DNA of 64,000 nucleotides from Cryobacterium sp. GrIS_2_6 (GCF_035984545.1 NZ_JAXCHP010000001.1:2914001-2978000); one strand, 5' to 3'. Counted from the stretch's first letter, positions 28,805-37,457 are shown. Numbers and translations: made by a program. Notes: generated by a model from the letters alone, not told the origin.

Positions 28805-29656
28805 CTAGGGCACGGTCGGGTCAGGCGTGTTGCTGTCCGAGTTCGAGGGCGCGTTGTCTGGTTGCATGGTCATGTAACGCCACTGGCCTCCGGTGTAGAT
28901 GAGGCGGAGGTGGGCTGTGACTTCACCGGGAGCACCGTTCTTGACGTAGTCGAAGGTGATCGGGGTGAGCGCGAAGTCCGCCCCGGCACTGGTTGTGACG
29001 TACGTCGTGGCGCCTGTGGGAGCCAAACCTGTGACGCTGCCGCCGCCGGTAGCGCCGATGGTGGCGACGAACTGTTCCCGGGTGAGCCCGTTTCGCAGGC
29101 TCGGGTCTCCCAGATCGTAGAGCGCACCCAGGTCTGTTGCCTTGAGCGCTGTGATGACCGCGGTCAGGGTGGGGCCGGCGTTGTGCGGGGCGGGCGCAGC
29201 TTTCAGGGTGAAGTGCTTGCCGTTGATCCACACTTCCACGTTCGCGGCGCGCGCGGTCGGGTCGTCATGACCAATGATTTTGATAGTTGCGTTGCTGGAT
29301 GCCCCGCTCGGGACGGGTTGGGCGATGTCGCTGGTCAGCACGGCCGAGGCATACTGGGTGCCGGCACCGTTGAAGCGGAACTGTTCGTCGTGGGCGCTGT
29401 GTGGGTCCAGGGTCGCCGGCTTCGCGGGGACGACGAGTCCCACGCCCGGTGCGCTGAAGTAGAACTGGCCCACTCCAGCAGCCGTGGAGTCCAGGTCGAT
29501 GCGCAGGTATGCGCCGCTGGCTTGGTCACGGAAGCCGACGCTGGGATCGCTGAAATTCACGGCCACTTCCGCGTGACCGGGAAGGTTAGCGACGACCAGT
29601 GCTGCCAGGCCGATGGCGGCGAGGCCGGCCAAGCCGAAACGAGTGCGTTTTCTCAT
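28805..29656 (-). CDS. Secreted hypothetical protein
   Basis: A 283-aa protein with a signal peptide (RKRTRF, then AGLAAIGLAALVVANLPGHA). The mature part contains VNFSDPSVGFRDQASGAYLRI and a C-terminal low-complexity tail NSDSNTPDPTVP. I do not recognise a family. GAGGA six bases before the ATG supports the start. It is preceded by a 106-codon gene nine bases upstream and was once followed by lipoprotein B; IS1182 is now inserted exactly at its stop codon without changing the protein, because the duplicated CTAG regenerates TAG. Confidence 0.8.
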   Translation of the reverse strand: MRKRTRFGLAGLAAIGLAALVVANLPGHAEVAVNFSDPSVGFRDQASGAYLRIDLDSTAAGVGQFYFSAPGVGLVVPAKPATLDPHSAHDEQFRFNGAGTQYASAVLTSDIAQPVPSGASSNATIKIIGHDDPTARAANVEVWINGKHFTLKAAPAPHNAGPTLTAVITALKATDLGALYDLGDPSLRNGLTREQFVATIGATGGGSVTGLAPTGATTYVTTSAGADFALTPITFDYVKNGAPGEVTAHLRLIYTGGQWRYMTMQPDNAPSNSDSNTPDPTVP

Positions 29657-29664
29657 GATGGTCC

Positions 29665-29985
29665 TCACGGTTTGCAGTTGTAGGGGGTGCCGTTGGCACG
29701 GCCGTTGAGGAGAAGCACCAACTCGTCATCCGCACTGATCGAAGCATTGGTCTGGCAATCATTGACAAGGGTCTGGCCCAAGGCAAATCTGACGTCCAGG
29801 TGCTGCTCCGGGGCATCGAACACGGCCTGACCCAAGGCGATGGATTCACTGGGCGGAAACAAGGGATCCCAGAAGTAGCGGTGCAGTTGAACGAATTCCC
29901 AGTTCTGTGCGCCGCGAGGTCCACTCAGAAATTTCTGACCGCCCTCAGCTGACGTATCGGTTGGTTCGTCTGCGCCGCGGAGCAC
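29665..29985 (-). CDS. Hypothetical protein, probably 5'-truncated
   Basis: A frame of at least 106 codons, ending ELVLLLNGRANGTPYNCKP. The same frame stays open upstream (NYGDNTSLGDDVVLRGADE and, further, RIFPGTFYRLSYAAVIRNA) to about 30120, without a convincing start. The GTG at 29985 has no ribosome site. It may be the C-terminal remainder of a larger gene, part of the secreted-protein and lipoprotein cluster. No family recognised. Confidence 0.5.
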   Translation of the reverse strand: MLRGADEPTDTSAEGGQKFLSGPRGAQNWEFVQLHRYFWDPLFPPSESIALGQAVFDAPEQHLDVRFALGQTLVNDCQTNASISADDELVLLLNGRANGTPYNCKP

Positions 29986-30335
29986 GACATCGTCGCCCAG
30001 TGAGGTGTTGTCGCCGTAATTGAGTCGAGTTCGAATTATTTGTCGAGAAGCGTTCCTGATAACTGCTGCGTAGCTGAGCCGATAGAAAGTGCCAGGAAAA
30101 ATTCGGAGCGCAATGTTTGCGAGAGGACAGCACTGACCCGTAAGGGGAACCGCGAGCGTTTCAGCACCAGAGGCGAGCCAAAGTTCCTCGCCTCCCCAGC
30201 CGCGGCCTGGATCGACGCACCAACCTCAACCATCCAGGCAGAACAAGCCAAATGAACTCACGCTTGCCTCATCCAACTGGACGTTACGAGGTGGCGTTCG
30301 ACTTGACTGTCGGTGGGTCTGGTGAGAATGGATTC

Positions 30336-31031
30336 ATGAAGATCGTCCTGGTTCCGCCGCTGCTCTGCTCCCCCCTCGCTTACGCGCCGGTGATCGACAC
30401 TGTCTGGTCCCACGGTCAGGTCACCATTGCCGATACCCGCCATGACGACACGATCGCGGCAATGGCTGAACGGATTCTCCGCGAGAACGCCGGAGAATTC
30501 GCCATTCTTGGTACCAGCATGGGAGGGTACGTCGCCTTGGAAGTCGTCCGGCAAGCACCCGACCGAGTCACCGCCCTCGCCCTCGTCAGCACGTCCGCCC
30601 GAGCCGACACCACAGAGCAGGTCAAGGCGCGGTCCAGCCAATCCGCACTCGTCGAGGACGGGCATTTCGACGCCCTCGTCGACGCCGCCTTCCCCGGCGT
30701 CGTCGCAGCCAACAACGAGTCTGACCAGGCGCTGCTGGCCACATGGCGGGCCATGACAGCGCCAGTTGGCCCGGGCGCCTTCCTGCGCCAACAGCGTGCT
30801 GTCGTTCAGCGCTCTGACCTCCGCTCGATGCTGCCGTCGATAACGTGTCCCACGGCGATCATCCATGGGGCTGCAGATCGCCTCATCCCCCTCGCCGCCG
30901 CCGCAGAGACAACCGCCGCAATGCCCGCAGCCACATTCACCATCATCGAGGGCGCCGGCCACTTCCTGTTCCATGAACGGCCCGCCGCCGCACGAGACGC
31001 CGTAGACACATGGCTCGAGTCAGCTGAATAG
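30336..31031 (+). CDS. Alpha/beta hydrolase
   Basis: A 231-aa alpha/beta-fold hydrolase. The nucleophile elbow is GTSMGGY with Ser61; the acid is in IIHGAADRLIPLAAAAE and the histidine in EGAGHFLFHERP. The start MKIVLVPPLLCSP at 30336 matches the usual first strand; an ORF start 28 codons upstream (30252) lacks that support. The oxyanion region and length are those of small esterase or MenH-like members. The physiological substrate is unknown, and it is not clearly linked to its neighbours. Confidence 0.87.
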   Translation: MKIVLVPPLLCSPLAYAPVIDTVWSHGQVTIADTRHDDTIAAMAERILRENAGEFAILGTSMGGYVALEVVRQAPDRVTALALVSTSARADTTEQVKARSSQSALVEDGHFDALVDAAFPGVVAANNESDQALLATWRAMTAPVGPGAFLRQQRAVVQRSDLRSMLPSITCPTAIIHGAADRLIPLAAAAETTAAMPAATFTIIEGAGHFLFHERPAAARDAVDTWLESAE

Positions 31032-31094
31032 CTGAACCGTAGCCATGTGATGCCGCCAGACAACGTTCAACCACCGGGCCCGCGTGTGTCCGGG

Positions 31095-31253
31095 ACGCCT
31101 CGGCAAAACCTTCAAGCCCTCGAATCCGACATCCGCAAATGGGTCAAGGGTTGGAACGAGAACCCGAAGTCATTCATCTGGACCAAGCCCGCCGAACAGA
31201 TCCTCGAATCCCTCAGCAGACTTCTACAACGAACTAACGGCGCAGGACGCTAG
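31095..31253 (+). pseudogene. IS630-type transposase relic (C-terminus)
   Basis: The translation LQALESDIRKWVKGWNENPK, followed by SFIWTKPAEQILESLSRLLQ, is the well-conserved C-terminal end of IS630-family transposases. No upstream catalytic part remains. The N-terminal part of the same family occurs at 4718-5131, 26 kb away on the other strand; whether both come from one element is unknown. Confidence 0.8.
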
Positions 31254-31288
31254 CGAGGTCGGATGCATCACTGGCCCGGCGACAGCTC

Positions 31289-31993
31289 CTACCCGCTCGG
31301 TGTCAGCCCCGCGTCGGGCCTGCCTGGCACCGCGGGCCGCATCGTGGCGAGGCTCGCCGCGAACCGGCCCCCGGGGGCGAGGGCCGCCACCCGGTCGGCA
31401 TCGGCGACCGTGTCGACGTCGGTGAGGTGTGGGAGCCGCCGCACCCGGAGCCCGGCCTCGTGCAGGCGGGCGAGCTGCCGGGCGCCGGTGTCGTCCTGGG
31501 ACATCGGGATGCCGCGGATCAGGTCGCCACGCGACAGCACGCCGCTCGACTGCACGCGACGCGACAGCAGGCCGCGCGGGTCGCCGAGCGCGAGCGCCCA
31601 GAAGCCGCCGTCGTTCGCTGGGCCGAACCAGGCATCCGTGGTGTCGTCCCAGTCGGTGAAGACCGGCTCGAGCAGCGCCGTGGTGACCTGGGGTGTGTCC
31701 ATGCCGATGAGGAGGGTGGGTTCGTCGAGGGAGTCGAAGATGGCCGCGAGGCGTGCGTCGAGACGGCCGGACGTCTGGGGCAGGATCTCGAAGGCGTCGG
31801 CGGCGACCGGCGGCGTGACACCGTCGAAGGCGAGGATGCGACGCGTCGCCGGGAGAGCCCCAACGGCCGCGAGCGTGTCGTCGAGGCTTGCCGCCGCGAG
31901 CAGCGCCGCCTGCTCGAGGCTGAGCGGCGGGTGCAGCCTGGTCTTCACCCGACCGGGCAGGCACTCCTTGGCGATCACCACGACGGCCGTCAT
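31289..31993 (-). CDS. DUF2064 family protein (nucleotidyl/glycosyltransferase-like)
   Basis: A 234-aa protein of the DUF2064 (TIGR04282) type, which has a GT-A-like nucleotide-binding fold. It begins AVVVIAKECLPGRVKTRL, has LLIGMDTPQVTTALLEP (the metal-binding Asp region) and DAWFGPANDGGFWALALG, then the terminal DVDTVADADRVAAL. The ATG at 31993 overlaps the TGA of a 19-codon frame just upstream (31990-32049), probably the tail of a lost partner gene. Cellular role is not established for the family. Confidence 0.85.
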   Translation of the reverse strand: MTAVVVIAKECLPGRVKTRLHPPLSLEQAALLAAASLDDTLAAVGALPATRRILAFDGVTPPVAADAFEILPQTSGRLDARLAAIFDSLDEPTLLIGMDTPQVTTALLEPVFTDWDDTTDAWFGPANDGGFWALALGDPRGLLSRRVQSSGVLSRGDLIRGIPMSQDDTGARQLARLHEAGLRVRRLPHLTDVDTVADADRVAALAPGGRFAASLATMRPAVPGRPDAGLTPSG

Positions 31994-32339
31994 CGCCGAG
32001 CCCCATGCAGCAGGGCGGACATGTCGCCGATCAGGGTCACGGTGTTCATGTCGCTGCCACACGATGGGCAGGCCGACCGATCTCGGCCTCGATTGCCCGA
32101 TCCTCTCGCGCGAGAGGGGGCCGGGCGGCGTTGACTACCTCGGGGTGAACGTTCGAGCCCGACGCCGAGGCCGCCACAATCATAAGCAGCACGTCGACCG
32201 CGTCGTCGACTCCGCTATTGGTGAGGAGTCCGCCCGCGCTAGCCAGAACCGAGGTCGCCTTGAACCCTGTCGATCTCATCGCCCCCCTCGTCTCTAACCA
32301 CGTACCACCTATTCTGGCCCGACGGTGACTGCCCGACAC

Positions 32340-32864
32340 TGCCTGCCCGACAATGGGCTCTGGGCGCGCCAGCACCTCGTCGAGCGTCGGGTTCGCCGAT
32401 GGGTCGAGACCCTACTCCTCGCGGCCGGGCACAGAGTCGATGCCGAGCCCCATCGGAGTGAATCGGTCGGTCGACCCGAGACAGCAGCGCCGAAACCACG
32501 AGTCGTGGACGAAGACCAGGTGGCGCAGCGTTTGCACAGCCGACCACTCGTCGTTCACGCGCTCGTGCTCGATGCCCGGCGACTGCCGCATGCGCGCCAC
32601 GGTCGCCGCCCAGCCGGTGCGCAGCTGCCGCCACCCTCGGCGAACGTCGGCCAGGTCGTCCGATCTGATGAGTCGGCGGACCGGGTGAGGACGGTCGAGC
32701 TCAGCCTCGACGTTCTCCATGACTTCGACGCCGTTCACAACGAGGTTGGTCACCAGCCCGTCGATCACGGCGCCCTGCATAACCACGCCGATCAGACGGG
32801 TGCTGTTCAGGTTGCACTCGCGGAACTCCGCGCCCTTCAGGTCCTCGTCCACGTCCCGTTTCAT
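32340..32864 (-). pseudogene. DinB-like protein with pentapeptide-type N-terminus, premature stop
   Basis: Reading starts MKRDVDEDLKGAEFRECNL, followed by NSTRLIGVVMQGAVIDGL, a pentapeptide-like region that precedes a DinB/MDMPI-type four-helix domain in a common actinobacterial family (VEAELDRPHP, VNDEWSAVQTLRHLVFVHDSWF). At 32412-32414 an in-frame TAG interrupts it after VPGREE; the frame then continues GLDPSANPTLDEVLARPE, which is the expected family sequence, and soon loses homology near 32340. It is therefore a nonsense-mutated and truncated gene. Confidence 0.75.
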
Positions 32865-33093
32865 GCTTGGCAGGCTACGCCCGGCCCCGACGCCTCCGAA
32901 CGCTGTCGCTTGTGGCTTCTGATCGTGCTGATGCTGCATCGCGTGGCAACCCTGTAGAGGGTTGTTCGGGGCCTGCCCACTCACCGCAAAGGGCTTTCGA
33001 GGGGGGATGCGTGGCTCGCACCGTTTCAGGTTCGGAGTGCGCTGGTGGTCGTGACGATGGGCCTGTTGGACCTGCCAATCAACCGTGGTGTCT

Positions 33094-33486
33094 TCAACCA
33101 CGTTTTGGCATCGGCCGTGAGGTGATCCAAATGGCGGTGAGGGCGGTGCCGAGTCCGGTCATGAGGGCGGCGGCGTTGACAGAGCCGGAGATGATGCCGA
33201 TAGTCGCAGCGTAGGTGGCGAGGCGCACCAGTCCGACGACGATGAGGATCGCGCCGGCTGTAAGCAGGAGCGCGGGCATTCGCAGTGCACAGCCGAGCGC
33301 GGCGAGGGCACCGAGTGCGACCAGGACGAGTGCTTGCACAAGGTTGACCGATGTGAACTGTAGCGGTGTGTAGTCAAGCAGCGAGAACAACGAGCTGAGC
33401 GCGGTGAAACCGGCGACGATCAGGCCGCGGGTGCGCCAGATTGCTGAGGTGGACGCTGTACTACCGGTGCGTGTGGTGGCGTTCAT
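33094..33486 (-). CDS. Small membrane protein, last gene of the radical-SAM operon
   Basis: A 130-aa protein with four membrane segments (LIVAGFTALSSLFSLL, LVQALVLVALGALAALGCAL, LLLTAGAILIVVGLVRLA, AALMTGLGTALTAIWI). The ATG at 33486 overlaps the stop of the DoxX gene by four bases (ATGA), so it is translationally coupled. It has no recognised family. Together with DoxX it may form a membrane module that serves the soluble enzymes upstream. Confidence 0.8.
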   Translation of the reverse strand: MNATTRTGSTASTSAIWRTRGLIVAGFTALSSLFSLLDYTPLQFTSVNLVQALVLVALGALAALGCALRMPALLLTAGAILIVVGLVRLATYAATIGIISGSVNAAALMTGLGTALTAIWITSRPMPKRG

Positions 33487-34028
33487 GAGAGGGCCATTGC
33501 AATCCGAGCCGGCCGGCCTGAGCCGAGCGACCACCGCGGTCTTAGCAGTCCGTCAACGCCGGCGATCCTTCCGGCGGCGGTTGCCAGGATGACGAATTGC
33601 GCTGCGAACATCAGGTAGTAGCTCCATTGCCACTCCCCGGGGGTGTTCAGCACCGAGAGAGTGATGGCGATGGTCTGGAGAATGCCGATGGCCGCCCAGA
33701 AGCGTGTCAGGAATCCCACGAGCAGGAACGCGCCGAGGCAGAATTCCGCGATCAGCACACCCCAGCCGAAGAGCGCGAAGTTGGGGAAGATGACATTCTG
33801 TACCAGCCAGCTGAAAGCTCCGAGCACCGGATGCTCCACGGCGTCAGCGGTGTACTGGTAGAGGCCGTCGTGCGCGGCTTGCCCGAAGTCGGGCGGGCGT
33901 TTCCAGTTCACATTCTGTAGCCACATCAACCCCACTGCGATCCGCACGGCGGCGAGCACCGCGCGAGTGAGACGCCCGGAATCAATCTGGTTGATATGTG
34001 CCGGTGCGGTGGTGCGGGTGGTGGTCAT
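33483..34028 (-). CDS. DoxX-family membrane protein
   Basis: A 181-aa membrane protein. The DoxX/DoxD signature is seen in VRIAVGLMWLQNVNWKRPPD, the FALFGWGVLIAEFCLGAFLLVG pair of segments, and LSVLNTPGEWQWSYYL. The start at 34028 has AAAGGAG nine bases upstream. DoxD is the small subunit of archaeal thiosulfate:quinone oxidoreductase, and MauE, a relative, is needed for disulfide chemistry; the exact role here is unknown. It sits 17 bp after the radical SAM gene. Confidence 0.85.
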   Translation of the reverse strand: MTTTRTTAPAHINQIDSGRLTRAVLAAVRIAVGLMWLQNVNWKRPPDFGQAAHDGLYQYTADAVEHPVLGAFSWLVQNVIFPNFALFGWGVLIAEFCLGAFLLVGFLTRFWAAIGILQTIAITLSVLNTPGEWQWSYYLMFAAQFVILATAAGRIAGVDGLLRPRWSLGSGRPARIAMALS

Positions 34029-34045
34029 GGTGTTCTCCTTTCGTT

Positions 34046-35044
34046 TCAGGCGCAGGCGAACATCGATGTGGCGGACGTTGCCGATGACCACTGTTGGGTG
34101 AAGAGTTCGCTGACCCGGTCGAGCGCGGGAGCCAGGGGGAGTATCTGGCGACTCACGAGCGCGTTTTCGTCACGGGCGGCGACGGGATGCCAGTAGATAC
34201 CGTCCGCCGTCACGGTCACCTCGGGGATTAGCGATTCGCGCGTGAATGCGACCCCCTCTTCGGCGACGCCTTGCAGCGCGATGGGGCGGATGACCTGGTC
34301 GGCTCGCGGGATCCCGAGCCCGTCGAAGAGCGCGTGCAGCTGATCGAGGGCCGGGTCATCGTGCGCCGAGATCGTCGCGGCGACCCGCACAGTGAAGCCC
34401 TCGTCGAGGGCTATTCGAATTCCGGCTAGGGCCCGTTTCCAGCTGCCGACACCGCGGTGGGAATCGTGCACCTCGGGGGTGGGTGAGTCCACACTGATTT
34501 GGAGCGCGAAGCCTTGGCGTGGCATCGCCTGTAGTTTGCGTAGCCCGTGGCCGCGGAACAGCATCCCGTTGGTCAGTAGTGTGGTCGGCAGCCGGTCGAC
34601 GCAGGCTCTCACGATGACGTCGATGTCCGGCAGCAGGAACGGTTCGCCGCCGGTGAGGTAGAGCTCTTTCACGCCCCAGTCGGCGGCCTCGGTGACGAGT
34701 GCCTGAATGTTGTCGATGCCGAGCAGGCGCGGGTCGGTCTTCGGCGACGACGCGACGCAGCAATAGTCGCAGGCCAAGTTGCAGTGAAAGTTCGTGTAGA
34801 GCCAGAGCCTCGCCCCGGGCATCCGGTCGGCGGGGATCATGCTGCCGGGGTTGCGCGGCCGGCCCCGGCAAACGGTCACGTGGCCGGTGTCCTGCTCGAC
34901 CATCAAAGTGCTGACAAGGGTGTTGCCTGTTTTCTGGCACCATCGGCGCACGAGTTCCAGTTCGCTCGCCGACGCGACCGCAAACTGTGCCGTGTCGCCT
35001 TCGGCCATTTGCTCCACGGTGCGCATCAGCTCCATGATTACCAT
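34046..35044 (-). CDS. Radical SAM protein with N-terminal TusA-like domain
   Basis: A 332-aa fusion. Residues about 1-58 resemble TusA sulfur-carrier proteins (ELMRTVEQMAEGDTAQFAV, RRWCQKTGNTLVS) but lack the CPxP cysteine motif, since the ORF starts just after that point. Residues about 80-300 are a radical SAM barrel; the iron-sulfur motif CNLACDYC places cysteines at 88, 92 and 95, followed by LYLTGGEPFLLPDI and LQISVDSPTPEVHD. There is no cysteine-rich SPASM domain, only a C-terminal Cys (SMFACA). The ATG overlaps the TAA of the upstream binding-protein gene (ATGGTAA). Reaction unknown; peptide or cofactor modification is possible. Confidence 0.88.
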   Translation of the reverse strand: MVIMELMRTVEQMAEGDTAQFAVASASELELVRRWCQKTGNTLVSTLMVEQDTGHVTVCRGRPRNPGSMIPADRMPGARLWLYTNFHCNLACDYCCVASSPKTDPRLLGIDNIQALVTEAADWGVKELYLTGGEPFLLPDIDVIVRACVDRLPTTLLTNGMLFRGHGLRKLQAMPRQGFALQISVDSPTPEVHDSHRGVGSWKRALAGIRIALDEGFTVRVAATISAHDDPALDQLHALFDGLGIPRADQVIRPIALQGVAEEGVAFTRESLIPEVTVTADGIYWHPVAARDENALVSRQILPLAPALDRVSELFTQQWSSATSATSMFACA

Positions 35045-35862
35045 CGGGCGTCGACGCCCTGTTCCTTGATCGCCGCAAACAATCCGTTGTAGCCCTCGAG
35101 GTGTGGTTCGACCCATCGGGTCAGACCCTCCAGTTCGAGGATGCGACGGTGCGCCGGCACCTCCCAGTCCATCGCGAGCAGCTTCGCCACCCACGGTGCG
35201 TAGACCGACTCGGGCAAGGTGTCGAGGGCGGTGAACATGCAGTGCGAGTAGGTTTCGGTCTGCCAGACCGGCTCCAGCATGCCCGGCATCAGGTCGCCGC
35301 GGCCGATGTTCTCCCACACCGTGATACCGATCGCAGCGACATCAGCGTCACCGGCAAGCACCGCATCGATCGCGTCCAGCTCACTGCGACCGGTGTCACC
35401 GTGCTTGCCGATGTCACTGTTGAAGCGCTGAATGTGCAGGTGATCGACATCCACTCCGGCTTCGCGCAGATAGTGCAAGGGCAGAATCGCGGCATGCGCT
35501 GAGTCTGCCGATCCGAGTGCCAGGCGCCGGGTCGCGATATCGCCGGGGCCGGACCAGCCGCTTCCCGAGGCCGCGACGAACACCGTCGAAAATGTGGCGT
35601 CCGTGTCGCGCATGGCCAGTGGCCGCACGTGCCCGTCGGTCTGAAGCACAGCCCGCGCATACGCAAGATTCGTGTTCCAGGCGATGTCGATCATCCCCGC
35701 TTGCAGCGCGTCGACCAAGCGGCCATAGTTCGAAAACAACAGGAAATCCATCGCCGTATCCGGTTCATCGAAATATTCGCGAATGCCTTCCCAGATGGGA
35801 ACAACGTTGGGCGTGTAAGCGACCGCTCCAATGAGCAGGGGCGCTCCGACGAGTTTCGACAT
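35038..35862 (-). CDS. PhnD/SsuA-type substrate-binding protein without signal peptide
   Basis: A 274-aa periplasmic-binding-protein fold of the phosphonate/sulfonate type: LLIGAVAYTPNVVPIWEG at the start, NYGRLVDALQAGMIDIAWN (ligand-sensing loop), and RLALGSADSAHAAILPL. It has neither a signal sequence nor a lipobox, and no ABC permease or ATPase is nearby, so it probably works in the cytoplasm as an enzyme or sensor. The ATG at 35862 is used; the upstream open frame would overlap the flavoprotein gene. It starts 7 bp after that gene and overlaps the radical SAM gene. Confidence 0.85.
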   Translation of the reverse strand: MSKLVGAPLLIGAVAYTPNVVPIWEGIREYFDEPDTAMDFLLFSNYGRLVDALQAGMIDIAWNTNLAYARAVLQTDGHVRPLAMRDTDATFSTVFVAASGSGWSGPGDIATRRLALGSADSAHAAILPLHYLREAGVDVDHLHIQRFNSDIGKHGDTGRSELDAIDAVLAGDADVAAIGITVWENIGRGDLMPGMLEPVWQTETYSHCMFTALDTLPESVYAPWVAKLLAMDWEVPAHRRILELEGLTRWVEPHLEGYNGLFAAIKEQGVDARW

Positions 35863-35869
35863 CAGGCGC

Positions 35870-37003
35870 TCAGAACAGCGGAAGGCCGGTGACAGCCTTC
35901 CCGTAGAAGTCGTAAAGCACGTCGGCGGTCGGGGCCATGACCGACCCCGCACGCGCATCCCGGAAGGCCCGCTCGATAGGTAGGTGTTTTGAGAACGCCG
36001 CTCCGCCACACACCCGCATCGCCGATTCGGTGATCATCAACGCGGCATCGTTCGCGGAGGCCTTCACCCCGAGCACGAACAACGGAGTATCCTCGGCGGG
36101 GCTCGCCACTTTCGCGGCCGCCTGTGCAAGGTAGGACTTCTGCGCCATCAACGCGATGCTCATCTTCGCAATTTGTGCCCGAATCGTAGGTAACGCGGAC
36201 AGAGCCTGGTCCAGGTGCTCCAGCCGGGCACCGGTCACGTGTGCGACCGCGGCATCAACAGCTGCGGTGCAGAGCCCGAGCGACACTGCGGAGTTGCCCA
36301 GGTTGAACCAGGGAAGCACGGTGGCCATCATCGTGCCGAACCCGCTGCCCGGCTCACCGAGACGATAACTGGACGGAATAGTGATCGCTACCGTCATCGG
36401 GCTCGACGCATTGCCGCGCAGCCCCAGTCCGCTCCACGGACCGGCGATATCCAAACCCGGCGTTATAGCCGGGATCGCATACAGGTCGACGGTCTCCGGG
36501 TCGACCGCGCTTTTCGACGACATCACGTACACGTCGGCGTACCCGGCCGAGGTCACCCAGCTTTTATAGGCCGTGAAGCGAAGGCCGGCCCCGTCGACTA
36601 CCGACTCGGACACGGGAGCCCAAAAGTGCGATCGCGACCCCTTCTCACTGAACGCGAGCGTGCCGAGCACCTCGCCCGAAGCCATCCGCGAGAGAAGTTC
36701 CGGCATCGCGGCAGGCGGGGCGGATGCCACCGTCACCGCGGCCGCGACATGCATCAGGTAGATCATCGCGGTAGAGCCGCACGCCACCGCAATTGCGCTC
36801 AGCACCTCCGTGAACTCGACCGGCCCGGCCCCCATGCCGCCAGCGTCCTCGCTGATCACCAGGCCGAGCAGCCCGCTCGACCTGAGTGCCGCGACTGAAT
36901 CAACAGGGTAGCTGCCATCGGCATCAACCTGTTGGGCGTGAGCGGCGGCTACTGCCGTTACCCGCGCTACAGCTTCTTGGATGGTCGACTGCGTCATGGT
37001 CAT
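35870..37003 (-). CDS. Acyl-CoA dehydrogenase-like flavoprotein (DszC/SfnB-type possible)
   Basis: A 377-aa member of the acyl-CoA dehydrogenase superfamily: helical N-domain (LLGLVISEDAGGMGAGPVEF), the beta-barrel middle (AFSEKGSRSHF, YKSWVTSAGYADVYVMSS) and a helical C-domain (MRVCGGAAFSKHLPIERAFRD). Some relatives are flavin-dependent monooxygenases that desulfurise organosulfur compounds; the catalytic glutamate of true dehydrogenases was not found, which would fit that. AGGAG five bases before the ATG at 37003 sets the start. It is the first gene of the five-gene operon. An independent flavin reductase gene lies at 38.6-39.3 kb. Confidence 0.88.
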   Translation of the reverse strand: MTMTQSTIQEAVARVTAVAAAHAQQVDADGSYPVDSVAALRSSGLLGLVISEDAGGMGAGPVEFTEVLSAIAVACGSTAMIYLMHVAAAVTVASAPPAAMPELLSRMASGEVLGTLAFSEKGSRSHFWAPVSESVVDGAGLRFTAYKSWVTSAGYADVYVMSSKSAVDPETVDLYAIPAITPGLDIAGPWSGLGLRGNASSPMTVAITIPSSYRLGEPGSGFGTMMATVLPWFNLGNSAVSLGLCTAAVDAAVAHVTGARLEHLDQALSALPTIRAQIAKMSIALMAQKSYLAQAAAKVASPAEDTPLFVLGVKASANDAALMITESAMRVCGGAAFSKHLPIERAFRDARAGSVMAPTADVLYDFYGKAVTGLPLF

Positions 37004-37113
37004 CCGGTCTCCTGGCATCGTTGCTCAATTTTTTCGACACCGCTCAAGCGGGATCGACCAGCTCAGTATCCCCCACAGGAATGTCAGGGCTGCAAGAAAA
37101 TAGTTACGAGTGT

Positions 37114-37404
37114 CTAACGGTGCGGGGGGCTCATTGCTGACTGCCATCGCATCGACCGGCGGTTGAACGCGGCAAGCAACCGTTCGGCAGGAGGAAGTGC
37201 TCGTTTCTCCGCGTCGGGAAAGCCGTCATAGGTATAGGTCGCGACGGCCATTGGGGATCCTGCACGGCCGAGCGCGTACCGGAGCGTCGAGTCGTTTCGG
37301 TGGCCGCAGATCAGGATCCCGACGGTCGGCGTATGAGTGCCGAGCCTCAGCCGGTCGTCGAACCCCGGGGTGGTGCGATCTTCATGCTTCTCCTTTGACC
37401 GCAA
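37114..37404 (-). pseudogene. DUF1016 (PDDEXK nuclease, YhcG-like) C-terminal relic
   Basis: The translation has TPTVGILICGHRNDSTLRYA, then LGRAGSPMAVATYTYDGFP and AEKRALPPAERLLAAF. This is the conserved end of DUF1016/YhcG-family restriction-type nucleases. Only about 75 residues remain, ahead of which the frame has no family sequence, so it is a truncated remnant. Confidence 0.75.
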
Positions 37405-37457
37405 AGGTAGCCGAGACCATAGTCAAATGATGGAAAGCGCGTCGCTACGCTGTCCGA

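Noticed and set aside
28862..29683. Plus-strand frame of 273 codons
   Set aside because: It is antisense to the secreted protein, which has a signal peptide and ribosome site.
32046..32375. Minus-strand frame of 109 codons as a separate gene
   Set aside because: Its first part is the continuation of the DinB-like gene after a premature stop; the rest has no homology.
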